Of a stretch of DNA of 64,000 nt, positions 18,457 to 27,726 are shown in pieces. The notes beneath the pieces are model-generated. The model saw only the letters and a program-made list of their open reading frames with translations, did no database searches and had not been told where the DNA came from. The position numbers and the translations under genes were made by a program. Source of the DNA: Sphingobacteriales bacterium 39-19 (GTDB lineage: Bacteria; Bacteroidota; Bacteroidia; Chitinophagales; Chitinophagaceae); the NCBI GenBank assembly GCA_001898465.1, contig MKTX01000015.1, positions 1 through 64,000 on the forward strand, given 5' to 3'. Position 1 is the first letter of the stretch; each line of letters opens with the position of its first letter.

Positions 18457-19470
18457 ATGAGTACAATTAAAGTTGCCATTAATGGATTTGGCCGTATTGG
18501 CCGCCTTGTTTATCGCCAAATATACAATATGGAAGGCATTGATGTGGTGGCTGTAAATGATCTTACCAGCCCGGCGGTATTGGCGCACCTGCTTAAATAC
18601 GACAGCGCCCAGGGGCGTTTTAATGAAGATGTAAAAGCTACGGATGATGCTATTTTGGTAAATGGTGAAACAATAAAAATTTATGCACAAAAAGATCCTG
18701 CACAAATACCCTGGAAAAATCACAATGTAGATGTGGTGCTGGAGTGTACCGGTTTTTTTACTGACAAAGGCAAAGCAGAAGCACATATTCAGGCAGGCGC
18801 CAAAAGGGTGGTAATATCTGCCCCCGCAACCGGCGATTTAAAAACAGTTGTTTTTAATGTGAACCATGATATTTTAGATGGTAGCGAAACCATTATTAGC
18901 TGTGCCAGTTGTACAACCAACTGCCTGGCTCCCATGGCAAAAGTGCTGAATGATAATTTTGGTATCCTGGTGGGTAGTATGACAACTATACATGCTTACA
19001 CCAACGATCAAAATACATTAGATGCTCCCCACCCTAAAAATGATTTACGCAGGGCCAGGGCTGCTGCTGCCAATATAGTTCCAAACAGTACCGGCGCTGC
19101 TAAAGCCATTGGCCTGGTATTGCCGGAATTAAAAGGTAAACTGGATGGAGGGGCGCAAAGGGTTCCTGTAATTTCCGGTTCTTCTACTGAACTTATTTGC
19201 CTGCTGGCAAAAAAAGTAACACTGGATGAAGTGAACAGCGCTATGAAAAAAGCCAGTAACGAAAGTTTTGGTTACAATGAAGATGAAATTGTAAGCAGCG
19301 ATATTGTGGGCATGCACTATGGCTCTTTATATGATGCAACACAAACAAAAGTAATTACGGCCGGCGATAATCAAATTGTAAAAACCGTAAGCTGGTACGA
19401 TAATGAAATGAGTTATGTAAGCCAATTGGTACGTACCGTTCATTATTTTGCAAAATTGATAAGCAAATAA
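18457..19470 (+). CDS. gap: Glyceraldehyde-3-phosphate dehydrogenase
   Basis: This 337-residue glycolytic enzyme converts G3P to 1,3-bisphosphoglycerate with NAD. The Rossmann motif [14 protein letters not shown] is at the N-terminus and the active-site Cys lies in [12 protein letters not shown]. The phosphate-binding part [20 protein letters not shown] and the C-terminal [12 protein letters not shown] are also present. I chose the ATG at 18457 because it gives the standard N-terminus and the promoter motif lies just upstream; the frame is open to 18343, but the extra residues have no family support. pgk follows after a terminator, so the pair is neighbouring but separately transcribed. Confidence 0.97.
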   Translation: MSTIKVAINGFGRIGRLVYRQIYNMEGIDVVAVNDLTSPAVLAHLLKYDSAQGRFNEDVKATDDAILVNGETIKIYAQKDPAQIPWKNHNVDVVLECTGFFTDKGKAEAHIQAGAKRVVISAPATGDLKTVVFNVNHDILDGSETIISCASCTTNCLAPMAKVLNDNFGILVGSMTTIHAYTNDQNTLDAPHPKNDLRRARAAAANIVPNSTGAAKAIGLVLPELKGKLDGGAQRVPVISGSSTELICLLAKKVTLDEVNSAMKKASNESFGYNEDEIVSSDIVGMHYGSLYDATQTKVITAGDNQIVKTVSWYDNEMSYVSQLVRTVHYFAKLISK

Positions 19471-19488
19471 ATTTTATTTTATTGTATT

Positions 19489-19520
19489 AAAAACCACAGT
19501 TATGTTACTGTGGTTTTTTT
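19489..19520 (+). terminator. Intrinsic terminator after gap
   Basis: A hairpin, AAACCACAGT / ACTGTGGTTT with loop TATGTT, is followed by a T-run and lies about 20 bases after the gap stop. Confidence 0.9.
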
Positions 19521-19578
19521 ATGAACCGGGGCTGGCTGGCTTTTGAATAATTAAGTCATCGGTAAGCCGGTAAACCGG

Positions 19579-19586
19579 TATTTTTG
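19579..19586 (+). promoter_or_regulatory. Promoter -7 motif for pgk
   Basis: TATTTTTG fits TAnnTTTG, 31 bases before the pgk ATG. Immediately upstream (about 19560-19580) three imperfect copies of CCGGTAA lie head to tail. No clear -33 TTTG is visible at the expected distance. Confidence 0.5.
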
Positions 19587-19617
19587 CGAAAGTATTAATC
19601 ATCTTTAAATTTTATTT

Positions 19618-20820
19618 ATGACTACATTTTCCGATTATAATTTCAAAGATCAGAAAGCACTTATAAGAGTAGATTTTAATGTGCCATTAGACGATCAATT
19701 TAATATAACAGATGACACCCGGATGCGAGCGACTTTACCTACGATTCATAAAGTATTGAACGATGGGGGAAGCGTAATTTTAATGAGCCACCTGGGCCGG
19801 CCTAAAGAGGGCCCTGCAAATAAATTTTCTTTGCAGCATTTGGTGCCTCATTTACAAGAATTACTGGGTAAGGCGCCGGTTTATTTTGCCCATGATTGTA
19901 TAGGCACTGAAGCCACTGAAAAAGCGGCTGCCTTAAAACCGGGCGAAGTATTGCTGCTCGAAAATCTTCGTTTTTATAAAGAAGAAGAAAAAGGAGATAC
20001 TGCCTTTGCAGAAAAACTGTCGAAATTGGGTGATGTATATGTAAATGATGCTTTTGGTACTGCACACCGGGCACATGCTTCTACAGCCGTGATAGCAGCT
20101 TTTTTTAAACCCGGCAAAAAAATGTTTGGACTGGTGATGGATGGCGAAGTGAAAAGTGCTGAAAAGGTATTACACCAGGCAGAAAAACCTTTCTGTGCTA
20201 TCATAGGAGGCGCTAAAGTATCTGATAAAATATTAATCATTGAAAATTTATTAAATAAAGCAAGCGATATAATTATTGGTGGCGGCATGGCTTATACATT
20301 CATAAAAGCAAGAGGCGGCCACATTGGGAATTCACTTTGCGAAACAGACCGTTTGGATACAGCGCTTGAAGTATTAAAACAAGCGACTGCTAAAAATGTA
20401 AGTATCCATTTGCCCGAAGATTCTGTAATTGCCGATAAATTTGATGCCCGGGCCAATACAAAAATATCGCCAAGCGACCAGATTCCCGAGGGCTGGATGG
20501 GGCTGGATATTGGGCCCAGGGCAATTGGTATTTTCTCTGAAATCATTCAAAAGTCAAGAACTATTTTATGGAATGGCCCCATGGGGGTATTTGAAATGGA
20601 AAAATTTCAGTTGGGTACAAAAGCCATTGCAGAGGCTACCGCCAGGGCCACGGCTGCAGGCGCTTTTAGCCTGGTAGGCGGGGGAGATAGTGTAGCTGCC
20701 ATCAATAAATTTAACCTGGCAAACCAGGTAAGCTATGTAAGTACAGGCGGGGGTGCCATGCTGGAATATTTTGAAGGCAAAGTATTGCCGGGTATTGCCG
20801 CATTAAAAGAGAATGTATAA
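19618..20820 (+). CDS. pgk: Phosphoglycerate kinase
   Basis: This 400-residue glycolytic kinase makes ATP and 3-phosphoglycerate from 1,3-bisphosphoglycerate and ADP. Signatures are [21 protein letters not shown] (3-PG binding), [40 protein letters not shown] and the C-terminal GGGDSVAAI (nucleotide-phosphate loop) with [13 protein letters not shown]. Length and order are standard. It follows gap at 147 bases but has its own promoter motif. Confidence 0.97.
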   Translation: MTTFSDYNFKDQKALIRVDFNVPLDDQFNITDDTRMRATLPTIHKVLNDGGSVILMSHLGRPKEGPANKFSLQHLVPHLQELLGKAPVYFAHDCIGTEATEKAAALKPGEVLLLENLRFYKEEEKGDTAFAEKLSKLGDVYVNDAFGTAHRAHASTAVIAAFFKPGKKMFGLVMDGEVKSAEKVLHQAEKPFCAIIGGAKVSDKILIIENLLNKASDIIIGGGMAYTFIKARGGHIGNSLCETDRLDTALEVLKQATAKNVSIHLPEDSVIADKFDARANTKISPSDQIPEGWMGLDIGPRAIGIFSEIIQKSRTILWNGPMGVFEMEKFQLGTKAIAEATARATAAGAFSLVGGGDSVAAINKFNLANQVSYVSTGGGAMLEYFEGKVLPGIAALKENV

Positions 20821-20849
20821 AAAAATGGATGCAGTACCATTTATGTATT

Positions 20850-20861
20850 TTCACCGGTGAA
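20850..20861. promoter_or_regulatory. Perfect 12-bp palindrome upstream of the LemA cluster
   Basis: TTCACCGGTGAA is a perfect dyad 30 bases after the pgk stop and 49 bases before the first lemA ATG. No T-run follows, so it is not an intrinsic terminator. It may be an operator; no regulator is encoded nearby. Confidence 0.3.
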
Positions 20862-20910
20862 TGAATAGAATAGTTTATTTTTATATACTTAAACCTTAAA
20901 ACAAATTATT

Positions 20911-21513
20911 ATGAAAGCGGGTATTTTAATTTTATTAATAGTATTGGTGGTCGTAGGCTTCATGGGTTGCAATGGATATAATGGGTTGGTGAAGCAAGAT
21001 GAATCTGTAAAGAAAGCATGGAATAATGTACAAACGGAATATCAAAACCGGAATGACCTGGTAGGCAATTTAGTGAACACCGTAAAAGGGGCTGCTAATT
21101 TTGAACAAAAAACACTTACCGATGTAGTGGAAGCCCGGGCAAAAGCAACCAGTGTAAATATAAATGCCGATCAGCTTACCAATGAAAAAATGGCCCAGTT
21201 CCAGGCTGCCCAGGGGCAAATGAGTTCTGCCTTAAGCCGTTTATTGGTTTCAGTAGAAGCTTATCCGCAATTAAAAGCTACAGAAAATTTCACGAAGTTA
21301 CAAGGGCAATTAGAAAGCATTGAAAATAATATAAAAGATTCCCGTAAAAAGTTTAATGACGAAGTGAATTTGTATAATACGAAAGTACGTTCATTCCCCA
21401 TGAATATTTTAGGCGGTATGTTTGGCTTTAAACCCCGTGATGGTTTTAAAGCTGATGAAGGCGCAGAAAAAGCGCCCCAGGTAAACTTTGATCAACCTGC
21501 AAATGCAAAATAA
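20911..21513 (+). CDS. lemA: LemA family protein (first copy)
   Basis: This 200-residue LemA-family protein has an N-terminal hydrophobic segment (ILILLIVLVVVGFMGC), either a signal anchor or a lipoprotein signal with an atypical lipobox, followed by a long helical domain: YNGLVKQDESVKKAWNNV, EYQNRNDLVGNLVNTVKG, then the amphipathic segment through LYNTKVRSFPMNILGGMFGF. The biochemical role of LemA proteins is unclear. They usually sit next to TPM-domain proteins, as here. This gene opens a four-gene unit; its 3' end overlaps the second lemA by 11 bases. Confidence 0.9.
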   Translation: MKAGILILLIVLVVVGFMGCNGYNGLVKQDESVKKAWNNVQTEYQNRNDLVGNLVNTVKGAANFEQKTLTDVVEARAKATSVNINADQLTNEKMAQFQAAQGQMSSALSRLLVSVEAYPQLKATENFTKLQGQLESIENNIKDSRKKFNDEVNLYNTKVRSFPMNILGGMFGFKPRDGFKADEGAEKAPQVNFDQPANAK

Positions 21514-22087
21514 ACGCAGCCTTGGATATATCATTGGGGGCGTATTTGTTTTATTAGCGCTGTATGGCATATTTACCTATAATGGATTTATTAAAAAAGA
21601 AGAAAAGGTAAATAATCAATGGGCCGAAGTGCAAAATGCCTATCAAAGGCGCCTGAACCTGGTACCCAATTTAGTGAGTACGGTACAAGGGGGAGCCAGT
21701 TTTGAATCTGGCGTATTGGAACAAATTGCCGAAGCCCGCTCTAAAGCCAGTTCAGTAACCGTTAATCAACCAGATTCAGAAACCAATAACCGCCAGTTGG
21801 CAGCCCAGAATGAGTTGGCAATGGCTACGAACCAATTGATTGCCCGGGTGGAGAGATACCCCGAACTGAAAGGCACAAAAGCTTTTGCGGGCTTACAAGT
21901 GCAGTTAGAAGGAACAGAAAGAAGGATTAAAGTAGCCCGAAAAGATTTTAATGAATCGGTACAGGTTTATAATACGGCGATAAAAACATTTCCTGCCAAT
22001 ATCATTGCCAGCTTGTTTGGTTTTACACCTAAAGATGGTTTTGAAGCTTCTGAAGGGGCTGAAAAAGCGGTTGAGATTAAATTTTAG
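21503..22087 (+). CDS. lemA: LemA family protein (second copy)
   Basis: This is a 194-residue LemA paralogue with one N-terminal transmembrane segment (GYIIGGVFVLLALYGIF) and the same core pattern (YNGFIKKEEKVNNQWAEV, YQRRLNLVPNLVSTVQGG, VYNTAIKTFPANIIASLFGF). I chose ATG 21503; an upstream TTG (21488) is possible but less likely. The start lies inside the last codons of the first copy, which suggests translational coupling. The paralogues are clearly alike but strongly diverged, so this is an old tandem duplication. Unlike the first copy it has no Cys after the hydrophobic segment, so one could be lipid-anchored and the other a transmembrane protein. Confidence 0.88.
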   Translation: MQNKRSLGYIIGGVFVLLALYGIFTYNGFIKKEEKVNNQWAEVQNAYQRRLNLVPNLVSTVQGGASFESGVLEQIAEARSKASSVTVNQPDSETNNRQLAAQNELAMATNQLIARVERYPELKGTKAFAGLQVQLEGTERRIKVARKDFNESVQVYNTAIKTFPANIIASLFGFTPKDGFEASEGAEKAVEIKF

Positions 22088-22089
22088 CT

Positions 22090-22554
22090 ATGGGTATTTT
22101 ATCATTATTTAAAAAAAAGAATTCCTTTTTTTCTGAAGAAGAGAAGCAGCAAATTGTGGATGCCATACGCACAAGTGAACGTACTACCAGTGGTGAAATA
22201 AGAGTGTTCGTAGAAAGTAAAAATTCATTTGTAGATCCTGTTGACCGTGCAGCACAGGTTTTTTTTAAACTGAGAATGGACCATACTGAGCACCGGAATG
22301 CAGTGTTATTATACCTGGCAATGAAGCATCATGAACTGGCCCTTTTTGCAGACGAAGGAATTTACCAGGCCATTGGTAAAGAATTCTGGGATCATGAAGT
22401 GGTATTAATTACAAGAGCTTTTAAAGCCGACCGGCTGGTAGAAGGCATAGTGAATTGCATTGTAGATATTGGCAAATTATTACAAGAAAAATTTCCATAC
22501 GAACCGGAGACCGATAAAAATGAATTGCCTGATGAAATTGTTTTTGGTAAATAA
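22090..22554 (+). CDS. TPM-domain protein, cytoplasmic form
   Basis: This 154-residue protein consists of one TPM domain (Psb32/YgcG/MOLO-1 fold): EEEKQQIVDAIRTSERTTSG, EIRVFVESKNSFVDP, AVLLYLAMKHHELALFADEG and YQAIGKEFWDHEV. There is no signal peptide or obvious membrane segment. It starts 2 bases after the second lemA stop. TPM-domain proteins beside LemA are a recurrent pairing, and some TPM proteins have been reported to have acid phosphatase activity; none can be inferred here. The following gene is a second, membrane-bound TPM protein. Confidence 0.85.
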   Translation: MGILSLFKKKNSFFSEEEKQQIVDAIRTSERTTSGEIRVFVESKNSFVDPVDRAAQVFFKLRMDHTEHRNAVLLYLAMKHHELALFADEGIYQAIGKEFWDHEVVLITRAFKADRLVEGIVNCIVDIGKLLQEKFPYEPETDKNELPDEIVFGK

Positions 22555-22577
22555 TATTGTAAAAGGCCTTTAAAAGC

Positions 22578-23375
22578 ATGAAAAAAATATTCACTTTAGG
22601 GCTTGTATTTTTATTTTGTTTGCCGGTTCTGGCACAAAATAATTTTAGCCTGGATGCTTTATTGAAGCCCGGCTCGGCTCCGCATACTTTAGTAAATGAT
22701 TATACCCAAACGCTTACGGCAGACCAGGTGCAGGCGTTGGAACATAAATTAGTTGCGTTTGATGACAGTACTACCAACCAGGTAAGTGTTGTAATTATAC
22801 CCGGGCTCGATGGTAAAGAAATTTCTGATGTAGCCATACAAATAGGAAGGGCCTGGGGTGTTGGAGGAAAATCATTCAACAATGGGGTTTTATTGCTCAT
22901 TGCAAAAAATGACCATAAGCTCCATATTGCCGTAGGCTATGGTTTAGAAGGGGCTATTACTGATTTATATGCTTCTCAAATTATTGAAGATATTATTGTT
23001 CCCAATTTTAAGGGAGAAGATTATTACCGGGGCATTGATATGGGAACCGATGCCATTATGGATGCAGCCCAGGGTAAATATCATGTTGCCCGGGAAAAGA
23101 GTGCAGGAAAAATTCCGGCCCGTACCATTTTCCTTATTATTTTCCTGGTTATTATTTTCCTGGTTATAATAGGAGGCGGTGGTGGAAACGGCGGTTCTTT
23201 TATGAGCCGAAGAGGATATCGTGGCTTTAACGGCCCCTTTATATTCCCAACTGGAGGGAGCGGGGGCAGTAGCTGGGGTAGTAGTGGCGGTGGTTTTGGT
23301 GGCGGCAGCGGGGGTGGATTTGGCGGATTTGGCGGCGGTAGTTTTGGGGGAGGCGGAGCCAGTGGCGGATGGTAA
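22578..23375 (+). CDS. TPM-domain protein, YgcG-like, secreted/membrane-anchored with Gly-rich tail
   Basis: This 265-residue protein has a signal peptide (MKKIFTLGLVFLFCLPVLAQ), a TPM domain (about 40-170: VNDYTQTLTADQVQALEHKL, QVSVVIIPGLDGKEISDVA, LLIAKNDHKLHIAVGYGLEG), one transmembrane helix (about 183-200, rich in Ile, Phe, Val) and an extreme Gly/Ser/Phe-rich C-terminal tail (about 200-265) ending GGGGASGGW. This is the standard YgcG architecture, with the TPM domain in the periplasm and the low-complexity tail facing the cytoplasm. It closes the lemA-lemA-TPM-TPM unit, 23 bases after the previous gene. Confidence 0.88.
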   Translation: MKKIFTLGLVFLFCLPVLAQNNFSLDALLKPGSAPHTLVNDYTQTLTADQVQALEHKLVAFDDSTTNQVSVVIIPGLDGKEISDVAIQIGRAWGVGGKSFNNGVLLLIAKNDHKLHIAVGYGLEGAITDLYASQIIEDIIVPNFKGEDYYRGIDMGTDAIMDAAQGKYHVAREKSAGKIPARTIFLIIFLVIIFLVIIGGGGGNGGSFMSRRGYRGFNGPFIFPTGGSGGSSWGSSGGGFGGGSGGGFGGFGGGSFGGGGASGGW

Positions 23376-23387
23376 ATAAGAAAATAC

Positions 23388-23417
23388 AAAAAACGCACTG
23401 AATAATGCGTTTTTATT
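23388..23417. terminator. Bidirectional terminator between TPM gene and deoxynucleoside kinase
   Basis: AAAAACGCA / TGCGTTTTT with an 8-base loop has an A-run on one side and T-run on the other. It lies between the stop codons of two convergent genes and could serve both. Confidence 0.8.
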
Positions 23418-23433
23418 TTTATAGTAAGTGAAA

Positions 23434-24069
23434 TTAAAATAAACCAAAGAGGGTACTGTCTATTTGCGAAATAATTTTACCCAGGTCCTCATCATTTTCG
23501 GCAAATTTATTTGTATCGGCATCTATAATTAATAATTTTCCTTCTTTATAATTATCAATCCATTGATTGTAGTAATCATTTAATTTTTTAAGATAATCTA
23601 ACCTGATATTTTCTTCATATTCCCGCCCTCTTTTTTGAATTTGAGCTACCAGTGTGGGTACTGATGCTTTTAAATAAATCAGTAAATCGGGTGGCTGTAC
23701 CATGCTCTTAAGGGTTTCAAAAAAAGTATAATAATTATTGAAATCTCTTTTTCCCATCAGCCCCATATCATGAAGATTGGGAGCAAAAATATTGGCATCT
23801 TCAAAAATGGTACGGTCTTGTATTACGGTTTCTGTGCCCCGGTGAATTTCTAATAATTGGGTAAGCCTGCTATTTAAAAAATAAATCTGCAGATTAAAGC
23901 TCCAGCGGGGCATGTCTTCATAAAAATCATTTAGATATGGATTGTGATCTACATCTTCAAAATGAGGGATCCATTTATAATGTTTACTCAGTAACTGGGT
24001 AAGCGTGGTTTTCCCGGCGCCTATATTTCCGGCTACTGCGATATGTTTTATTTTTTTCGATTTTGCCAT
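23434..24069 (-). CDS. Deoxynucleoside kinase
   Basis: This 211-residue dNK/dGK-family enzyme salvages deoxynucleosides. Evidence is the P-loop GNIGAGKTTLTQLL near residue 15, the substrate segment HFEDVDHNPYLNDFYEDM, WSFNLQIYFLNSRL, the catalytic-region motif QDRTIFEDANIF (equivalent to the E/DRS motif) and the LID segment QKRGREYEENIRLDYLKKLN. Length and motifs fit deoxyadenosine/deoxyguanosine kinases; the preferred base cannot be decided by eye. It is in the same direction as trpS, 88 bases downstream of it. Confidence 0.88.
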   Translation of the reverse strand: MAKSKKIKHIAVAGNIGAGKTTLTQLLSKHYKWIPHFEDVDHNPYLNDFYEDMPRWSFNLQIYFLNSRLTQLLEIHRGTETVIQDRTIFEDANIFAPNLHDMGLMGKRDFNNYYTFFETLKSMVQPPDLLIYLKASVPTLVAQIQKRGREYEENIRLDYLKKLNDYYNQWIDNYKEGKLLIIDADTNKFAENDEDLGKIISQIDSTLFGLF

Positions 24070-24157
24070 AAGTATGAAGTAGAATGTTCAAAGTATGAAA
24101 TATTAATCAAAAAAATAAATTAATAATTCATAGGAGAAATTATTTTAAAAACTTGCA

Positions 24158-25183
24158 TTAATAATACTGTAACCCCATGGATTGCCTTACTTGCAAAAGT
24201 GTTGCTGCAGCGCTTTTTCGGGCTTTTTCTGCGCCTTTTTCCATCACTTGCTTCAGGTACACTTCATCCTGCATGATATCTTTTGCTTTTTGCCTGATGG
24301 GGGCAATAAATGTAACCATATCTTCAGCGAGTTGCGCTTTCATATCACCATACCGGATTTTGGCCCCGGCATAATCGTTTTCAAATTTTTCAAGCACTTC
24401 AGCAGGGCTCACTAATTTCATTAACAAAAATATGTTTTCAATATAATCCGGTTTGGGCATATTGGGTTGCGTGGGGCCGGCATCTGTTTTCGCTTTTTTT
24501 ATTTTTTTCCGAATGCTTTCATCATCATCGGCCAAATAGAGAGTGGCCATACTGTTTTCACTCTTACTCATCTTACCGGATCCATCAAGCCCCGGAATTT
24601 TTACCAGGTCTTCTCCAAAATTAAAAGCTTGCGGTTCGGGAAAAACATCAGCATACCGATGATTAAAACGCTGTGCAAAATTACGGGTCATTTCCAGGTG
24701 TTGTTCCTGGTCTTTACCCACGGGAACATATTTTGCCCGGTGTACCAGTATATCAGTAGCCATCAGCACAGGATAGGTGAGTAAACCGGCATTTACATTT
24801 TGCGGATGCTGCCGTACTTTATCTTTAAAGGTTGCCGTTTTTTCGAGTTCACCTTTATAGGCCAGCATATTTAAATACATATATAATTCTGGTATTTCAA
24901 AAATATGGCTTTGGCAATATAATGCGGCTTTATCCGGATCCAGGCCGCAGGCAATATTTTCAGCAAGCACCCGGTATACGTTTTGCTTTAATTCTTTGGT
25001 ATCGGGATGCGTGGTGAGTGAGTGCAGGTCGGCCACCATAAAGAAGCACTCATAATTTTCCTGCATTTTAATGTAATTGCGAATGGCGCCAAAGTAATTA
25101 CCCAAATGCAGGTAACCCGTAGGCCTGATGCCACTCATTACTATATTTTTTGATGCCATTTCACTGGCTGATTGTTGTACCAT
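24158..25183 (-). CDS. trpS: Tryptophanyl-tRNA synthetase
   Basis: This 341-residue class I enzyme charges tRNA-Trp. The HIGH-type motif is HLGNYFGAIRNY, preceded by MSGIRPTGYLHLG, and the KMSKS loop is intact (GSGKMSKSENS). VADLHSLTTH and ATDILVHRAKYVPVGKDQEQ line the Trp and ATP sites. Length is standard. A Met at residue 9 (25159) would give a more usual N-terminus and is a real alternative start. The 5' end lies opposite gatC, which begins about 120 bases away on the other strand. Confidence 0.96.
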   Translation of the reverse strand: MVQQSASEMASKNIVMSGIRPTGYLHLGNYFGAIRNYIKMQENYECFFMVADLHSLTTHPDTKELKQNVYRVLAENIACGLDPDKAALYCQSHIFEIPELYMYLNMLAYKGELEKTATFKDKVRQHPQNVNAGLLTYPVLMATDILVHRAKYVPVGKDQEQHLEMTRNFAQRFNHRYADVFPEPQAFNFGEDLVKIPGLDGSGKMSKSENSMATLYLADDDESIRKKIKKAKTDAGPTQPNMPKPDYIENIFLLMKLVSPAEVLEKFENDYAGAKIRYGDMKAQLAEDMVTFIAPIRQKAKDIMQDEVYLKQVMEKGAEKARKSAAATLLQVRQSMGLQYY

Positions 25184-25287
25184 AACCTAAAATTACATGC
25201 TGGCGAAGATAATAAACCCCCATTCAATCTCGCTAAAAATGTGATAAATACCATAAAGAAATTGTCTCAACTGCTAAAACGATTGTT

Positions 25288-25295
25288 TATTTTTG
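25288..25295 (+). promoter_or_regulatory. -7 motif directly before gatC
   Basis: TATTTTTG matches TAnnTTTG and ends 5 bases before the gatC ATG. If used, the transcript would start at or within a few bases of the start codon, giving a leaderless or near-leaderless message. Confidence 0.45.
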
Positions 25296-25300
25296 TAACT

Positions 25301-25591
25301 ATGGAGGTAAATGATAAATTAATAAATAAACTGGCCGTATTGAGCCGGCTTCGTTTTAATGAGGATGAAAAGCAAACAATAAAGAAAGACCTGGAGCAAA
25401 TGATTCATTTTGTAAGCAAACTGCAGGAAGTAGATACCGATGAAGTGCCTCCTTTGCTGCATATTAGCCAAAACGTAAACTGTATGCGTACAGATATTGC
25501 AGAAGGAACCATAAGCAGGCAGGAAGCATTAAAAAATGCTGCTTTGCATGATGATATGTATTTTAAAGTGCCAAAAATTATTAAAAAATAA
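25301..25591 (+). CDS. gatC: Asp/Glu-tRNA amidotransferase subunit C
   Basis: This 96-residue small subunit of the GatCAB complex converts Glu-tRNA(Gln) to Gln-tRNA(Gln). Family features are [40 protein letters not shown] and the end [16 protein letters not shown] chose ATG 25301; the frame is open to 25172, but the added residues do not fit the family. gatA and gatB are not in this window. The stop overlaps the start of the ABC ATPase by one base (TAATG), so they are coupled. Confidence 0.93.
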   Translation: MEVNDKLINKLAVLSRLRFNEDEKQTIKKDLEQMIHFVSKLQEVDTDEVPPLLHISQNVNCMRTDIAEGTISRQEALKNAALHDDMYFKVPKIIKK

Positions 25592-26310
25592 TGGATAATA
25601 CCGCCGTACTTCACTTAGAAGAGATTCGTAAAAGTTATTACCTGGGCAAGCAGGAACTGCCGGTACTAAAAGGCATTACCTTAGATATTTTCAGGAATGA
25701 ATATGTGGCCTTAATGGGCCCCAGTGGCAGTGGCAAATCTACTTTAATGAATATTTTGGGCTGCCTGGATTCTCCCACAGGAGGAAAATATATTTTAAAT
25801 GGCAAAGATGTTAGCCGCATGCCCGACGATGATCTTGCCGTTGTGCGAAACCAGGAAATTGGATTTGTATTTCAGCAATTCAATTTATTGTCACGCCTTA
25901 CTGCTGCAGAAAATGTAGCGCTACCCCTCATATATGCCGGCATCAAAAGAAAAGAAAGAATTGAGCGGGCCCATGAAGTGCTGAAAAGAGTGAAATTAGA
26001 TGACCGCATGGATCATAAACCCAATGAATTAAGTGGGGGCCAATGCCAGCGTGTGGCTATTGCCCGGGCACTCATTAATAATCCTTCTATCATCCTGGCC
26101 GATGAACCTACGGGCAACTTGGATTCTAAAACTTCGTATGAGATCATGGATATCCTGGGCCGCATCCACAATGATGGCAATACAGTGGTTTTGGTAACGC
26201 ATGAAGAAGATATATCAGAATTTGCACAAAGAATTATTCGATTAAAAGACGGGCTTGTGGAAACGGATATTAAAAATGCCAATCCAACCAAATCTGCCCT
26301 TGCACTTTAA
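25591..26310 (+). CDS. ABC transporter ATP-binding protein, LolD/MacB type
   Basis: This 239-residue ATPase has Walker [17 protein letters not shown]-loop FVFQQFNLL, signature [15 protein letters not shown], Walker [13 protein letters not shown] and H-loop LVTHEED. The LNILG..D.PT.G pattern and short length match the lipoprotein-release / macrolide-export (MacB, LolD, FtsE-like) group. No permease gene is adjacent: gatC precedes with a one-base overlap and an adenosyltransferase follows after 11 bases. The transporter partner must therefore be elsewhere. Confidence 0.92.
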   Translation: MDNTAVLHLEEIRKSYYLGKQELPVLKGITLDIFRNEYVALMGPSGSGKSTLMNILGCLDSPTGGKYILNGKDVSRMPDDDLAVVRNQEIGFVFQQFNLLSRLTAAENVALPLIYAGIKRKERIERAHEVLKRVKLDDRMDHKPNELSGGQCQRVAIARALINNPSIILADEPTGNLDSKTSYEIMDILGRIHNDGNTVVLVTHEEDISEFAQRIIRLKDGLVETDIKNANPTKSALAL

Positions 26311-26321
26311 AATAAGGAACT

Positions 26322-26891
26322 ATGGCACTTAAAATTTATACCAAAACGGGAGATGCGGGTAAAACAAGTTTAATAGGTGGTACTAAAGTACCGAAGAGCC
26401 ATATTCGGATTGATTGCTATGGCACCATTGATGAATTGAACTCGCATATCGGTATGGTTTCCGATTTATTTGAGGATGCAGAAAGCCATTCTTTATTACG
26501 TACTATACAAAATAATCTTTTTGTTATTGGCTCCTCATTGGCCTGCGACCCAGATAAAGATACCGGTATGCATATTCCCGATTTAAAAGAATCGGATGTG
26601 GAAGAACTGGAACATGCCATCGATAAAATGAATGAATCTTTACCAGTGATGCGCTGGTTTATTTTGCCGGGAGGGCATCCTACGGTATCGGCAATACATA
26701 TTGCCCGTTGTGTTTGCAGGCGTGCAGAACGAATATGCGTACACATGCAGCAGGAAGGGCTTTTTATAGAACCCCTCATTATTAAATATGTAAACCGGTT
26801 GAGTGATTATTTGTTTGTATTAGGGCGGTTTGCCGGGGCTTCATTAGGCGTGGCCGAAATTGCATGGCATGGCCGTACTAAAAAATCTTAA
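26322..26891 (+). CDS. Cob(I)yrinic acid a,c-diamide adenosyltransferase, PduO type
   Basis: This 189-residue enzyme transfers the 5'-deoxyadenosyl group of ATP to cobalamin. The ATP-binding N-terminus TKTGDAGKTSLIGGTKVPKS is typical of PduO/MMAB proteins. The central FILPGGHPTVSAIHIARCVCRRAER holds the conserved catalytic-region Arg residues, and YVNRLSDYLFVLGRFA is the C-terminal signature. It suggests use of B12-dependent enzymes, although none is encoded here. It is third in a unit with gatC and the ABC ATPase. The stop overlaps that of the convergent secreted-protein gene by 4 bases. Confidence 0.93.
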   Translation: MALKIYTKTGDAGKTSLIGGTKVPKSHIRIDCYGTIDELNSHIGMVSDLFEDAESHSLLRTIQNNLFVIGSSLACDPDKDTGMHIPDLKESDVEELEHAIDKMNESLPVMRWFILPGGHPTVSAIHIARCVCRRAERICVHMQQEGLFIEPLIIKYVNRLSDYLFVLGRFAGASLGVAEIAWHGRTKKS

Positions 26892-27691
26892 AGCTCATCC
26901 TCTTCTATAACCGGCAGGTTCTTTTTATTTACCTGGTCTGCTTTTCCGGGTATGTATTTCTTTCGGATATACTGTGCAGGCTTAAATTGAAATATATTAT
27001 CATCAATGGGTAAAAAAGAAATATCTGTGGCACTATAAACAATTTTCTGTTTATTGTTTTTATGAAACTCATACTGCATTACAATACCAGGAATACATTT
27101 GAACATGGGTTCTGCAGCCCGGGCTGTTTTATTGGGCCGGGCCGGGTAGTAATAAATTATCAATTCATTTTGATCGGGTAAAATCAGGAATGCTTTTTTA
27201 CACCAGTAATTAAGTATTTGCAAACTGTCATTTGTAAACCGGCAGATAGCGCTATCGTATTTCTTATTGTATTCTTTCCATTCTTTAGCATCCAGGGCCA
27301 TATAATATTTCGGCTTGCCCGATTCTTTTGTAATTACGGCTACTTTTTTTGCAGGTAATGTTACAGCAGTAAAATAAATATATTGAATACGCATGAGCGA
27401 GGCAAATACCAGTTTGGCTTTATTGCCTTTTATATATAGTGTTTTAGCGCCGCCATTATAAGTTTCGGCAATGCTTCTTTTATTTTTTGCATCTATAGTA
27501 AGAGTGTAAGTAATACTATATTCTTTTTTAGCAAAAAGATCCGTTAGCCCGTTCAGGCTATCCGCTACGGGGGCTGTACTTGCATTCATACGGCCATTAT
27601 TTGCAGTTGCCAGGCTGTCATTTTGTGCTTGTACCGGTGCATATAATAAAATTAAAAGAAGAATTGGAATAAAATGTATTGCCCTTTTCAT
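26888..27691 (-). CDS. Secreted protein of unknown function, third gene of the sigma-factor unit
   Basis: This 267-residue protein starts with a signal peptide (MKRAIHFIPILLLILLYAPV, cleavage near QAQ). The start at 27691 gives this signal; an upstream ATG at 27727 overlaps the previous stop by one base and is an alternative. The mature protein is predicted mostly beta (YSITYTLTIDAKNKRSIAET, TLYIKGNKAKLVFASLMRIQ, PGIVMQYEFHKNNKQKIVYS), a pattern like GLPGLI- or LolA-type periplasmic proteins that wrap a lipid or peptide, but I cannot assign a family. It follows an ECF sigma factor and a membrane anti-sigma-like protein with overlapping frames, so it is probably part of the same regulated unit. 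Confidence 0.7.
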   Translation of the reverse strand: MKRAIHFIPILLLILLYAPVQAQNDSLATANNGRMNASTAPVADSLNGLTDLFAKKEYSITYTLTIDAKNKRSIAETYNGGAKTLYIKGNKAKLVFASLMRIQYIYFTAVTLPAKKVAVITKESGKPKYYMALDAKEWKEYNKKYDSAICRFTNDSLQILNYWCKKAFLILPDQNELIIYYYPARPNKTARAAEPMFKCIPGIVMQYEFHKNNKQKIVYSATDISFLPIDDNIFQFKPAQYIRKKYIPGKADQVNKKNLPVIEEDEL

Positions 27692-27726
27692 GTGTAAAAA
27701 TTCCGGTTTTTTTTTAATATACCACA

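Noticed and set aside
23160..23375. Gly-rich repeats as a possible DNA repeat or CRISPR-like array
   Set aside because: They encode a low-complexity Gly/Ser tail in frame and have no spacer structure.
22965..23447. Long minus-strand frames (Pro-rich and Ala/Thr-rich) opposite the Gly-rich tail
   Set aside because: They are the complement of GGN repeats in the TPM protein's tail.
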